This document shows positions 16,648 to 24,836 of a stretch of DNA of 39,105 bases, one piece after another. Positions within the stretch are counted from its first letter, which is position 1, and each line of letters opens with the position of its first letter. Both the position numbers and the translations under genes were made by a program. This DNA comes from JBQSUQ01 sp052384575. Lineage in GTDB: Bacteria; Pseudomonadota; Gammaproteobacteria; Enterobacterales; Pasteurellaceae. Under the pieces are notes generated by a model. The model saw only the letters and a program-made list of their open reading frames with translations, was not told where the DNA came from and did no database searches. The DNA is taken from the NCBI GenBank assembly GCA_052384575.1, contig JBQSUQ010000006.1. One strand, written 5' to 3'.

Positions 16648-18705
16648 TTAATTCATTTTTTTCGCTTTTGAGCGAGAGATTCTTGTGTCGCCCACTAACC
16701 AGTCAAAGAGCAAAATAATTGACATCATTACAACAATAAGGATTGAGCCATAAGCAATTGCGACACCGTACTCCCCGTCTTCTACACGATTTAAAATATA
16801 TGATGTTGCAACCCTTGTATCAGCAGTTACAAGGAAAACTATCGCACTAACAGTCGTCATTGCTCGTACAAAGCTAGTAACTAATGCGGATAATAATGCC
16901 GGTTTTAATAGCGGTAATACAATAAACCAAATGGTTTTGAAGGAACTTCCTTTTAAAGAAAGTGAGGCTTCATCTAAAGATTTATCAAGTTGTCCTAAAC
17001 CAGCAATGGCGGCTCGCATACCTACAGGCATATTTCTCATTACCATTGACAAAATAATAATTAGACTAGTACCAGTAATATAAATAGGTGCGTCATTAAA
17101 TGCCAAAATATAAGATACACCCGCTACAGTGCCAGGTACTGCGAAACAAAGTAATGTTAAGAATTCTAAGGTTTTTTTGCCTTTAAAATCTCGTCTTACT
17201 GTAATGTATGCTATTAATAAACCGAATAGTGCTGTAATCGGTGCGGCACTTGCTGCAAAAATGACAGTTTGAATAAGTGAAGGCCAAGCTCCATCACTGA
17301 ATCCTTGCCCAAATAAGGTAATGTAATTTTTTAATGTTAGAGTGTAATCAACACCCCAGTTCATTGTAAAACTACCAAAGAATATACTACCGTAAAGTAT
17401 AGTATTGAATAGAACCCAGAATACTAAGAAGAAAATAATAGTGTATTTCATAGTATTTGGTAGCTCTTGTACATCTCCTCGATAAGATTTACCAGAAACT
17501 GTTACATAAGAACGATTACCAATCCATAAATATTGAATTACAAATATTAGGAGAGAAAATACTAGTAATAGCGTTCCTAATGTACTTGCTGATGCATAAT
17601 CTAATTGAGATCCTGCAATATAGAAATAAATTTGTGAAGAGATAACATCAAAACTACCACCTAATACTAGTGGAGTACTAAAGTCAGCTAGAGATTGTAT
17701 TGCTACAACTAAGAATGAGTTTGCAAGAGCTGGTTTTAATAGAGGAAAAATAATATTAAAAAATGTTTGATAGCGATTTGCTCGTAATGTATAGGATGCT
17801 TCCTCAATAGATGGATGGATTGATTTCAATGCACCTTCTAAAATCATAAAAGACATAGGTGTTAATGCTAAGGTATGAGCAATAACGATGCCAGTGAAAC
17901 CGTATAACCAGTTACTACTGAATCCCAAATATTCAACTAAAAAACTGGTAACGTATCCTGAACGTCCAAGCATAAGAGTTACCCCTAAACCAACAACAAA
18001 AGGAGGAGTAACAATTGGTAAAATAGAAAATACTTTTCCAATAAATGCAGTACGTTTAGCGATCCTTGTCGTATATAGAGCAAAAATAAGACCGAAAGTC
18101 GTTGCTAATACTCCAATGGTTCCAGCTACACTAAGTGAGTTGCCTATGATTCGTAGGACATAAGGTTGTTTTATAATAGTTAGAACTTGGCTAGGTACAA
18201 ATTCAGAACCGTTATAAAACATAGAAATAAATATTGCAAAAGTAGGATAGACTATAAAAAAGAAGATTAATAAAATTATGCTAATTAGAGATGCAATAAT
18301 GAATTTATCACTTTGCATTACTTTCATTTTTGCTAGTGCATTAGTCGCTAATGCGACTAATGCAACAGTTAAAATAAAGATAGAATAACCTAAACTTATT
18401 TTAGCAAAGATGGCAGATACAAATATAAAAGCAAAGATAGAACAAACGATAATAAATTCAAATATTCCTTGGATTCTTTCTCCTTTCTTGCTAAATACCT
18501 GTGAAATAAATGGAACTAATAGTAGTGAACCAAACCATATCCAACTTAAGTTGAATGAGCTCCATCCCATAGCTGAATAAATTTCATCTGATGTAGAATC
18601 TAATATGCCATAATATAAAGCATTAGATGGAAGACATATAAAGCCTAAAATAGCTAGTGTAATCCAAAAAATACTAGAATTATATATTTGTATTTGCTTC
18701 TTCAT
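16648..18705 (-). CDS. afuB: ABC transporter permease AfuB (fused double permease)
   Basis: A 685-residue inner membrane protein with two BPD permease domains in one chain, as in FbpB/AfuB. Each domain has an EAA loop for docking the ATPase: EASYTLRANRYQTFFNIIFP (around residue 300) and EASLSLKGSSFKTIWFIVLP (around 580). An N-terminal portion of about 170 residues holds several extra hydrophobic segments. A strong GGAGG ribosome site lies 5 bases before the ATG. The gene is noticeably more AT-rich than its neighbours and has no uptake sequence. It follows afuA2 by 19 bases and presumably serves both operon-encoded receptors. Confidence 0.92.
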   Translation of the reverse strand: MKKQIQIYNSSIFWITLAILGFICLPSNALYYGILDSTSDEIYSAMGWSSFNLSWIWFGSLLLVPFISQVFSKKGERIQGIFEFIIVCSIFAFIFVSAIFAKISLGYSIFILTVALVALATNALAKMKVMQSDKFIIASLISIILLIFFFIVYPTFAIFISMFYNGSEFVPSQVLTIIKQPYVLRIIGNSLSVAGTIGVLATTFGLIFALYTTRIAKRTAFIGKVFSILPIVTPPFVVGLGVTLMLGRSGYVTSFLVEYLGFSSNWLYGFTGIVIAHTLALTPMSFMILEGALKSIHPSIEEASYTLRANRYQTFFNIIFPLLKPALANSFLVVAIQSLADFSTPLVLGGSFDVISSQIYFYIAGSQLDYASASTLGTLLLVFSLLIFVIQYLWIGNRSYVTVSGKSYRGDVQELPNTMKYTIIFFLVFWVLFNTILYGSIFFGSFTMNWGVDYTLTLKNYITLFGQGFSDGAWPSLIQTVIFAASAAPITALFGLLIAYITVRRDFKGKKTLEFLTLLCFAVPGTVAGVSYILAFNDAPIYITGTSLIIILSMVMRNMPVGMRAAIAGLGQLDKSLDEASLSLKGSSFKTIWFIVLPLLKPALLSALVTSFVRAMTTVSAIVFLVTADTRVATSYILNRVEDGEYGVAIAYGSILIVVMMSIILLFDWLVGDTRISRSKAKKMN

Positions 18706-18724
18706 AATACCTCCAAAGAAAAAG

Positions 18725-19762
18725 CTATTGTGCTAATTTGATTTCGGTAACCCATTTTTGAATGAGAGCATTACGTTTTTCACTCGAACCAAATGTACTG
18801 AAATCATAGTTTATTAACTTTAATTCTCCAGGTTTCAATGTATAAGGAGATGGAGTTGCGTGTATATTTGTTAATACGTGATGTGATTGTGCTTCTTTCC
18901 AAGATAATTCTTGGGCCTCTTTTGACATTACCCAATCAACAAATAGTTTCGCATTTTCTAAATTTCTTGCATTTTTAATGATACTCACTCCGCCAAGTTC
19001 ATAACCTGTCCCTTCACATGGTACGATAACTTCAAGTGGAGCACCATTTTCTCGTTCAAAAGAATAGTTTTGTAAGAAACCAATTCCAATGGTAGTTTCT
19101 CCTCTTGCGGAATTTCTTGATGGGGCCGTTCCTGCTTTTGGATATTGTGAAATATTTTTATCAAGTGCACCCAAATATTCAAAGGCTTTCTCTTCTCCCC
19201 ATAGTTGAACAAATGTAGCTATAGCAGTATAAGCAGTACCAGCACTTTGAGGATCTGCTATTTGAACCTCATCTTTTAAGCGAGGGTCTAACAAATCTTT
19301 CCAGCATTTGGGTGTTTCATTTATACCAAGTTTTTTTAGCCTTTCAGTGTTTACACCAAAACCTAGTACTCCCATATAAACTACAGAGCTATAGTTTCCT
19401 TTTAATTTTCCAGGATCTTTAAATTGTGGCATTACTTCAGATAGTTTAGGAGATTGATAAGGCGTTAATAGTCCCATTTCTGCAGCTTGTGAGTGAGTAT
19501 CAAAAGTACCTCCATACCATACATCTGCTTCTGGATTATTTTCTTCAGCTTTTATTTTAGCTAATGTACTGCCTGAACTATTACGAATAAACTTGGCGTC
19601 TATATTGTACTTTTTAGAAAATGCTTGAACTTCTTTTTCACAAACAATATTTTGAGCACTACAATAAACAACTAGTCGCCCTTTGGCTGATGCATTAGTC
19701 ATAAAGGCTAAACTGCCTAATAACGTGGCGGATAAAGTCAAAGCAATTTTTGAAAGTTTCAT
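18725..19762 (-). CDS. AfuA-like periplasmic binding protein, second operon copy (afuA2)
   Basis: A 345-residue secreted receptor with signal peptide ending ASA-KGR (cleavage after residue 27 or close by). It matches the upstream AfuA through RLVVYCSA, DVWYGGTFD, ADPQSAGTAYTAIAT, QLWGEEKAFEY and VPCEGTGYELGG. Compared with that paralogue the sugar-contact pair His-Asp is replaced by Gln231-Asn232, while the later Glu (255) is kept. Strong AAGGAG ribosome site. Codons and base composition are as AT-rich as afuB, less like afuA. The gene lies between an attenuating hairpin after afuA and afuB. Probably a receptor with shifted ligand choice that uses the same AfuBC. Confidence 0.88.
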   Translation of the reverse strand: MKLSKIALTLSATLLGSLAFMTNASAKGRLVVYCSAQNIVCEKEVQAFSKKYNIDAKFIRNSSGSTLAKIKAEENNPEADVWYGGTFDTHSQAAEMGLLTPYQSPKLSEVMPQFKDPGKLKGNYSSVVYMGVLGFGVNTERLKKLGINETPKCWKDLLDPRLKDEVQIADPQSAGTAYTAIATFVQLWGEEKAFEYLGALDKNISQYPKAGTAPSRNSARGETTIGIGFLQNYSFERENGAPLEVIVPCEGTGYELGGVSIIKNARNLENAKLFVDWVMSKEAQELSWKEAQSHHVLTNIHATPSPYTLKPGELKLINYDFSTFGSSEKRNALIQKWVTEIKLAQ

Positions 19763-19814
19763 TGTTTTCTCCTTATTTGATTTGGAAAAAGTGAGTTGTT
19801 AGCTCACATGAATG

Positions 19815-19845
19815 AAAAAATGTGCGGATTTTTACCGCACTTTTA
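19815..19845 (-). terminator. Attenuating hairpin between afuA and afuA2
   Basis: On the minus strand, AAAGTGCGG-TAAAAAT-CCGCACATTTTTTC follows the afuA stop within a few bases: a stem built from an uptake sequence (19834-19842) and its degenerate inverted partner, then a T-run. Such a partial terminator would give more receptor than permease mRNA, a common layout for binding-protein operons. Confidence 0.65.
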
Positions 19846-19847
19846 GT

Positions 19848-20888
19848 TTATTGAGCAAGTTTGATTTCTTGCACCCATTTTTCAATTAATCTTTTACGTT
19901 CAGTGGTTTCACCATATTTTTCAAAATCATAATTGATTAAGTTTAATTTGGTTGGATCAAATGCTGTTGGTGATTGTTCTGCTTTTGTATTGGTTAATGT
20001 TTGGTGAGAATTACCTTTACGCCATGCGACTTCTTGTCCCTCCTTAGATAAAACGAAGTCAACAAATTGTTTTGCATTATCGATATTGCGAGAACCTTTA
20101 ATAATACTTAGGCCACCTAATTCATAACCAGTTCCTTCACAAGGTACTACCATTTCAATTGGTGCTCCAGCTTGTTTTTGAACGGCATAATCATGTAAGA
20201 AACCAATCCCAATAGTCGCTTCACCACGTGCTGTATTATTGGATGGTGTGATACCTGATTTTGTATATTGTGAAATGTTTGGATGTAATTGTTTAAAGTA
20301 GTTAAAGGCGTGCTCTTCACCCCAAAGTTGTACAAAGGTTGCGATAGCAGTATAAGCTGTACCTGAGCTTTGTGGATCTGCAATTTGGATTTCGCCTTTT
20401 AGACGCGGATCAGTTAAATCCTTCCAGCATTTTGGTACTTCATTAATACCTAATTTTTTCAAACGCTCAGTATTGACGCCAAATCCTAAAATGCCCATAT
20501 AAATGGCAGATGTATAGTTTCCTTTGACTTTGGCTGGATCTTGGAATTTTTCTACTACATCATCAATATGTTTTGAACGATAAGCTTCTAATAAGCCCAT
20601 TTCTGCAGCTTGTGCTTGTGGGTCAAATGTACCTCCGTACCACACATCAGCTTGTGGGTTATTTTTTTCAGCTTCTACTTTCGCAAAAGTACTACCAGAA
20701 CCATTGCGGATAAAAGCTGTTTTTACGTCATATTGTTTACCAAATTCTTGCGTGACTGCTTCACACATTTCATTTGTAGCACTACAGTAAACAACCAAGC
20801 GACCTTTAGCTTGTGCTTGAGCAGATAACATTAAGCCAGCACCTAAAAGTGCGGTGGAAATTGTAAGAGAAAGTTTTTTCAATTTCAT
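19848..20888 (-). CDS. afuA: Hexose-phosphate-type periplasmic binding protein AfuA
   Basis: A 346-residue secreted receptor, signal peptide ending AQA-KGR (cleavage after residue 27). This copy retains all the residues I recall as sugar contacts in Actinobacillus AfuA: His232-Asp233 and Glu256, equal to mature positions 205, 206 and 229. It also has the NGSGSTFAK loop and DPQSSGTAYTAIAT. AfuA delivers phosphorylated sugars such as glucose-6-phosphate and fructose-6-phosphate to AfuBC. It is the first gene of the operon, behind a CRP-type site. Older annotation calls this family iron(III)-binding; the tyrosine pair of FbpA iron receptors is not evident near the C-terminus. Confidence 0.92.
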   Translation of the reverse strand: MKLKKLSLTISTALLGAGLMLSAQAQAKGRLVVYCSATNEMCEAVTQEFGKQYDVKTAFIRNGSGSTFAKVEAEKNNPQADVWYGGTFDPQAQAAEMGLLEAYRSKHIDDVVEKFQDPAKVKGNYTSAIYMGILGFGVNTERLKKLGINEVPKCWKDLTDPRLKGEIQIADPQSSGTAYTAIATFVQLWGEEHAFNYFKQLHPNISQYTKSGITPSNNTARGEATIGIGFLHDYAVQKQAGAPIEMVVPCEGTGYELGGLSIIKGSRNIDNAKQFVDFVLSKEGQEVAWRKGNSHQTLTNTKAEQSPTAFDPTKLNLINYDFEKYGETTERKRLIEKWVQEIKLAQ

Positions 20889-20927
20889 ATATAACCTCGT
20901 CGATTGAAAATAAGATTAGGGGTGAGA

Positions 20928-20933
20928 TTATGT
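20928..20933 (-). promoter_or_regulatory. Possible -10 element of the afu operon
   Basis: CATAAT on the minus strand lies about 40 bases before the afuA start codon; TATGCT (20934-20939) is an alternative. Either puts the transcription start roughly 44-51 bases from the centre of the CRP site. No good -35 is visible, as expected for an activator-dependent promoter. Confidence 0.4.
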
Positions 20934-20963
20934 AGCATATTAATTGATTTCATAAGAAAATAC

Positions 20964-20979
20964 AGTGAGCTATATCACA
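20964..20979. promoter_or_regulatory. CRP (cAMP receptor protein) binding site
   Basis: AGTGAGCTATATCACA matches the CRP consensus TGTGA-N6-TCACA at nine of ten core positions. It sits between the divergent afu operon and udk, about 76 bases before the afuA start and 98 bases before the udk start. Placement relative to the likely afu -10 fits activation of afu. A CRP site suits a sugar-phosphate transporter more than an iron transporter. Confidence 0.75.
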
Positions 20980-21013
20980 AAAAACTAATTTGGTTAAAAA
21001 TTAGTTGATAAAC

Positions 21014-21042
21014 TGTTAAATAGTCCTATTTTTCTTTATAAT
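21014..21042 (+). promoter_or_regulatory. Possible udk promoter
   Basis: A perfect TATAAT at 21037-21042 lies 34 bases before the udk start. The hexamer 17 bases upstream, TGTTAA (21014-21019), is a weak -35, so the -10 carries most of the evidence. Confidence 0.5.
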
Positions 21043-21076
21043 AAGCAGTTATTTACTGCTATTTGGGAATGGATAT

Positions 21077-21718
21077 ATGCCACAAAATTCATCTTGTATT
21101 ATTATCGCCATCGCGGGTGCTTCAGCGTCAGGAAAAAGTCTGATTGCTTCCACTGTACATAAAGAATTATGCGATGAATTGGGCTGTGCCGATATTGGCA
21201 TTATTTCTGAGGATTGTTATTACAAAGATCAAAGCCATTTGGATTTTGAAACTCGTACTAAAACCAATTATGACCACCCAAATTCCATGGATAGAGAATT
21301 ATTAATCTCTCACTTGAAAGCTTTAAAACAAGGTGAAGCGGTTGATATTCCTGTTTATAATTATGCTGTGCATAATCGTTCTTCAGAAGTCATTCACTTC
21401 ACCCCTCGTAAAATTGTGATTTTAGAAGGGATTTTACTGTTAACGGATGAACGCGTTCGCCAAGAAGTGTCAATGTCAGTTTTCGTGGATACGCCATTAG
21501 ATATCTGTTTTATTCGTCGTTTACAACGAGATATAGTGGAGCGTGGGCGTTCAATGGAATCCATTATTGATCAATATCGTGCAACAGTTCGCCCTATGTT
21601 TTTACAGTTTATTGAACCTTCAAAACAATACGCAGATGTAATTATTCCTCGTGGTGGAAAAAACCGAGTGGCAATTAATATGTTAAAAGCACAAATTTTG
21701 AAATTATTAGGACGATAG
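21077..21718 (+). CDS. udk: Uridine kinase
   Basis: A 213-residue P-loop kinase, same length as E. coli Udk. Visible are the P-loop GASASGKS (residues 14-21), the DCYYKDQ segment with NYDHPNSMD (around 48-72) that binds the nucleoside, and RRLQRDIVERGRS (around 148-160) of the lid. It phosphorylates uridine and cytidine to UMP and CMP for pyrimidine salvage. It leads an operon with dcd (nine-base gap) and an asmA-like gene. Confidence 0.96.
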   Translation: MPQNSSCIIIAIAGASASGKSLIASTVHKELCDELGCADIGIISEDCYYKDQSHLDFETRTKTNYDHPNSMDRELLISHLKALKQGEAVDIPVYNYAVHNRSSEVIHFTPRKIVILEGILLLTDERVRQEVSMSVFVDTPLDICFIRRLQRDIVERGRSMESIIDQYRATVRPMFLQFIEPSKQYADVIIPRGGKNRVAINMLKAQILKLLGR

Positions 21719-21727
21719 GAGAGAAAA

Positions 21728-22312
21728 ATGAGATTGTGTGATGTGGATATTGAACGCTATTTAGATGATAAGATCATCGAACTTTCTCCTCGCCCAGATA
21801 ATAGCAAAATCAATGGTGCAACTATTGATTTACGTTTAGGCAATTCATTCCGCGTTTTTCGTGAACATTGTGCACCTTTTATTGATGTCAGTGGGCCAAA
21901 AGAAGAAGTCGCCGCACAGCTTGATCTTGTGATGAGCGATGAAATTATTATTGGCGATGATGAAGCATTTTTTCTTCATCCCGGTATGTTAGCTTTGGCA
22001 ACGACATTAGAAAGTGTAAAACTTCCTTCTAATATTATTGGTTGGTTAGATGGACGCTCTTCTCTGGCACGTTTAGGGTTGATGGTGCATGTTACCGCGC
22101 ATCGTATTGATCCGGGCTGGGAAGGAAAAATTGTATTGGAATTCTATAATTCGGGTAAACTGCCGCTTGCACTACGCCCAAATATGATTATTGGCGCATT
22201 GAGTTTTGAAGTTTTAAGCGGTCATGCGGCGCGACCTTATACTAGCCGAGTTGATGCAAAATATAAACATCAACAAAGTGCAGTGGCAAGCCGTATTAAT
22301 CAGGATAAGTAA
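21728..22312 (+). CDS. dcd: dCTP deaminase
   Basis: A 194-residue protein of the dUTPase/dCTP deaminase fold (E. coli 193). The conserved WLDGRSSLARLGLMVHVTAH (around residues 105-124) and IDPGWEGKIVLEFYN (around 126-140, with the catalytic Glu) are intact. It deaminates dCTP to dUTP on the route to dTTP. AGGAGA ribosome site. Stop is separated by one base from the next start. Operon with udk, as in enterobacteria. Confidence 0.96.
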   Translation: MRLCDVDIERYLDDKIIELSPRPDNSKINGATIDLRLGNSFRVFREHCAPFIDVSGPKEEVAAQLDLVMSDEIIIGDDEAFFLHPGMLALATTLESVKLPSNIIGWLDGRSSLARLGLMVHVTAHRIDPGWEGKIVLEFYNSGKLPLALRPNMIIGALSFEVLSGHAARPYTSRVDAKYKHQQSAVASRINQDK

Positions 22313-22313
22313 T

Positions 22314-23603
22314 ATGTTGAAAAAAATAGGCATAGGATTATTGATTTTAATCCTTGCCTTTTTTGCTTTACTCTTTTGGCAAAAAGGCAAAATTGAGAAA
22401 AATTTAACCGCACTTTTGGCTAAAAATCAGTTAGAAGTGAAATCAGTAGCGCTTAATTTGTTGCCGACCGCATTGAATTTAACGGATGTGCGCTACCTTT
22501 ATCCGCAAAATGCCTCCGAGTTCCAAGCTAAAAATCTGAATTTCACTTTATCACTTTGGTCTTTATTGTGGGGCGAAGTAAAACTTGAGTTAATCCAAAT
22601 AACACAAGGGAAATTATGGAACGCAAACCAATCTCTTATTCTGGATCAGATTGATGGTACGCTTACTGCACATTCATTATCTTTATCTGATAAAGATAAG
22701 ATTATTGCTGATTGGAATGCGGGACGTGTTATTCAACCTGATTTTGAACTGGATATTAGTGCAAGAAATGCCAAACAAGCTCAAATCCAACTAAAAACAA
22801 AGTTCAGCCTTTCAAAGCATAATGTGCCTTTTTCTTATTTAAATGCAATTGTGCAGTGGCAAAAGCCTTTGTTAAACCAAGATAAATGGCATGCTAGTTT
22901 GGGTAAGGGAATTTTTTCTTTTGAGCAAAATAATTATACTTTAATGGCTGATGGATTTTCTCTTAATCAAGTGGTATTGGGTACTGTTAATGCCAATCTC
23001 ACCCCTGAAAAAATAAATATTTCTATTGATGATAATGTGGTTATTGATGGCGTCATTGCAGATCAACAAAATCAACAATTCCATGTGATCGCTCAAAATG
23101 CCAATTTGTCGAATTGGTTGCAGGCATTTACTTTACCGGTTTTAGCGGAAGGAAAGGCGAGTACTAAAGCGCAAATTTTATTGCTACATAACCAACCAAT
23201 TTCAGCCAATGCGATACTTCGAGTAGAGCAGGGTAAAATTAGAAATCTAAATTTGCTCGCCTTAATTAGCCAATATCTTTCCATCAATTATGATGAAAAT
23301 GCCTTGGCGGGTATGGATACGGCTTTTGAGCAAATGGATACAGAATTGTCTTGGGCAAATAATCAACTTGATATTCGTACTTTGAATATTAATCATCAAT
23401 ATTTGGACCTAAAAGGCAAAGGCAGCGTTGATTTATCACAAAATAAATGTGATGTACAAACAGAAATTGCGGCTAAGAAATATCAATTTGTTGCCTTACC
23501 AGTGCGGTTCTTTGGCAATTGCAACTCACTAGAATATAAGGTGGAAATTAACCGCAGTTTTCGTCAACAATTAAAAGATTTTATTAGAGAAAAATTAAAA
23601 TAA
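22314..23603 (+). CDS. AsmA-family envelope protein (short form)
   Basis: A 429-residue protein. I place the start at 22314, one base after the dcd stop; the longer frame to 22224 would run inside dcd. An N-terminal membrane anchor (IGIGLLILILAFFALLFW, residues about 5-22) precedes a large periplasmic beta-rich region with repeated AsmA-type hydrophobic strands; the C-terminal QTEIAAKKYQFVALPVRFFG resembles the end of the AsmA domain. E. coli AsmA has 617 residues, so this is a shorter member. AsmA-like proteins are thought to bridge the periplasm for phospholipid transport. It overlaps the next start by one base (TAATG). An uptake sequence lies at 22407-22415. Confidence 0.85.
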   Translation: MLKKIGIGLLILILAFFALLFWQKGKIEKNLTALLAKNQLEVKSVALNLLPTALNLTDVRYLYPQNASEFQAKNLNFTLSLWSLLWGEVKLELIQITQGKLWNANQSLILDQIDGTLTAHSLSLSDKDKIIADWNAGRVIQPDFELDISARNAKQAQIQLKTKFSLSKHNVPFSYLNAIVQWQKPLLNQDKWHASLGKGIFSFEQNNYTLMADGFSLNQVVLGTVNANLTPEKINISIDDNVVIDGVIADQQNQQFHVIAQNANLSNWLQAFTLPVLAEGKASTKAQILLLHNQPISANAILRVEQGKIRNLNLLALISQYLSINYDENALAGMDTAFEQMDTELSWANNQLDIRTLNINHQYLDLKGKGSVDLSQNKCDVQTEIAAKKYQFVALPVRFFGNCNSLEYKVEINRSFRQQLKDFIREKLK

Positions 23604-24781
23604 TGTTATCCCAGCATAAAGTCGATCGAATCGGCTATTATCGAGTAGCGGCAATGGCATTTGCCGCTTTTATTTTTAATACGACGGAATTTGTTCCGGT
23701 GGCGTTATTGTCTGATATCGCTCAAGGCTTTGATATTTCATTATCACAAACAGGGTTGATGATGACAGTCTATGCATGGATTGTGTCGTTAATGTCATTA
23801 CCGCTGATGTTAGCCACATCGAAGTTAGAACGTCGTAGTTTATTGTTAAAACTGTTCGTTTTATTTGTGCTATGCCATCTGTTATCCGTATTTGCTTGGA
23901 ATTATTGGGTGTTGTTGCTATCAAGGATGGGGATTGCATTTGCGCATGCGGTCTTTTGGTCGATTACGGCTTCTCTTGCAATGCGAATTGCGCCTCAAGG
24001 CAAACAGACACAGGCTTTAGGGATGATTGCCATGGGATCAGCAATGGCGATGGTTTTAGGCTTACCAATTGGACGGATCATTGGGCAATGGTTAGGCTGG
24101 CGTGCAACCTTTGCTGTGATTGGTATTGCGGCTTTTAGCATTATGTTAATTTTAGCGAACTTACTGCCTCGTTTACCTAGTCGCAATGCTGGTTCTTTGT
24201 CAAGTTTGCCTTTATTAATCAAAAGGCCTCTGTTAATCGCCGCTTATTTCACCACAATGTTTATTGTGGCTGGTCATTTTACCGCTTATAGTTACATTGA
24301 ACCTTTTGCTAAACAAATCAGTCAGTTAAGTGAAAACTTATCTACACTGATGTTATTAGTTTTTGGATTGGCGGGCTTTGTGGCTAGTTTCTTATTTGGA
24401 CGAATTTACCGATTTTTCCCCGCTAAATTTATCACTTTTGCTTTAGGTATTGTGACTTTATCCCTTGTCTTATTATATTTTGCAAGCACTTCAACATGGT
24501 TGGTCTTTGCGCTGATTTTTGTTTGGGGAATTGGCATTTCAGCCATGACATTGGGATTGCAAATGCGCGTGCTACAACTTTCGCCTGATGCGACTGATGT
24601 GGCGTCTTCCATTTTCTCGGGGATTTATAATATTGGTATTGGCGGCGGCGCTTTAATTGGTAACCAAGTAATGCAACATATGGGATTAAAAGATATTGGC
24701 TTTATTGGGGCAATATTGGGCGTGGTTTCTATGTTGGTGTTTGTAATCACGCATTTAATGTACCGCAGACCAAGAAGATAA
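23603..24781 (+). CDS. sotB: Sugar efflux MFS transporter SotB
   Basis: A 392-residue major facilitator with about 12 membrane segments. The early NTTEFVPVALLSDIAQGF and the later RMGIAFAHAVFWSITASLA are characteristic of SotB (YdeA), DHA1 family. E. coli SotB exports arabinose and IPTG-type sugars. The ATG overlaps the asmA-like stop (TAATG), which implies translational coupling; the function may relate to exporting excess sugars, which is of interest near the afu sugar-phosphate operon, but the pairing with udk-dcd is the conserved context. Confidence 0.92.
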   Translation: MLSQHKVDRIGYYRVAAMAFAAFIFNTTEFVPVALLSDIAQGFDISLSQTGLMMTVYAWIVSLMSLPLMLATSKLERRSLLLKLFVLFVLCHLLSVFAWNYWVLLLSRMGIAFAHAVFWSITASLAMRIAPQGKQTQALGMIAMGSAMAMVLGLPIGRIIGQWLGWRATFAVIGIAAFSIMLILANLLPRLPSRNAGSLSSLPLLIKRPLLIAAYFTTMFIVAGHFTAYSYIEPFAKQISQLSENLSTLMLLVFGLAGFVASFLFGRIYRFFPAKFITFALGIVTLSLVLLYFASTSTWLVFALIFVWGIGISAMTLGLQMRVLQLSPDATDVASSIFSGIYNIGIGGGALIGNQVMQHMGLKDIGFIGAILGVVSMLVFVITHLMYRRPRR

Positions 24782-24794
24782 AGTACATAAAAAG

Positions 24795-24835
24795 ACACCG
24801 CACTTTTAGGTATATATCAAAGTGCGGTGTTTTTT
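24795..24835. terminator. Inverted uptake-sequence terminator between sotB and der
   Basis: ACACCGCACTTT and AAAGTGCGGTGT form a perfect 12-bp stem with a 12-base AT loop, followed by TTTTTG on the plus strand and preceded by A-rich sequence. It separates the convergent sotB and der genes. Confidence 0.88.
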
Positions 24836-24836
24836 G

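Noticed and set aside
22224..22313. Upstream extension of the AsmA-like frame into dcd.
   Set aside because: The ATG at 22314 directly follows the dcd stop and begins a membrane anchor; the extension is out-of-frame dcd sequence.
23676..24612. Several long antisense frames inside sotB, der and other genes.
   Set aside because: They lack ribosome sites and recognisable motifs, and lie wholly within well-supported genes; they are reading-frame shadows.
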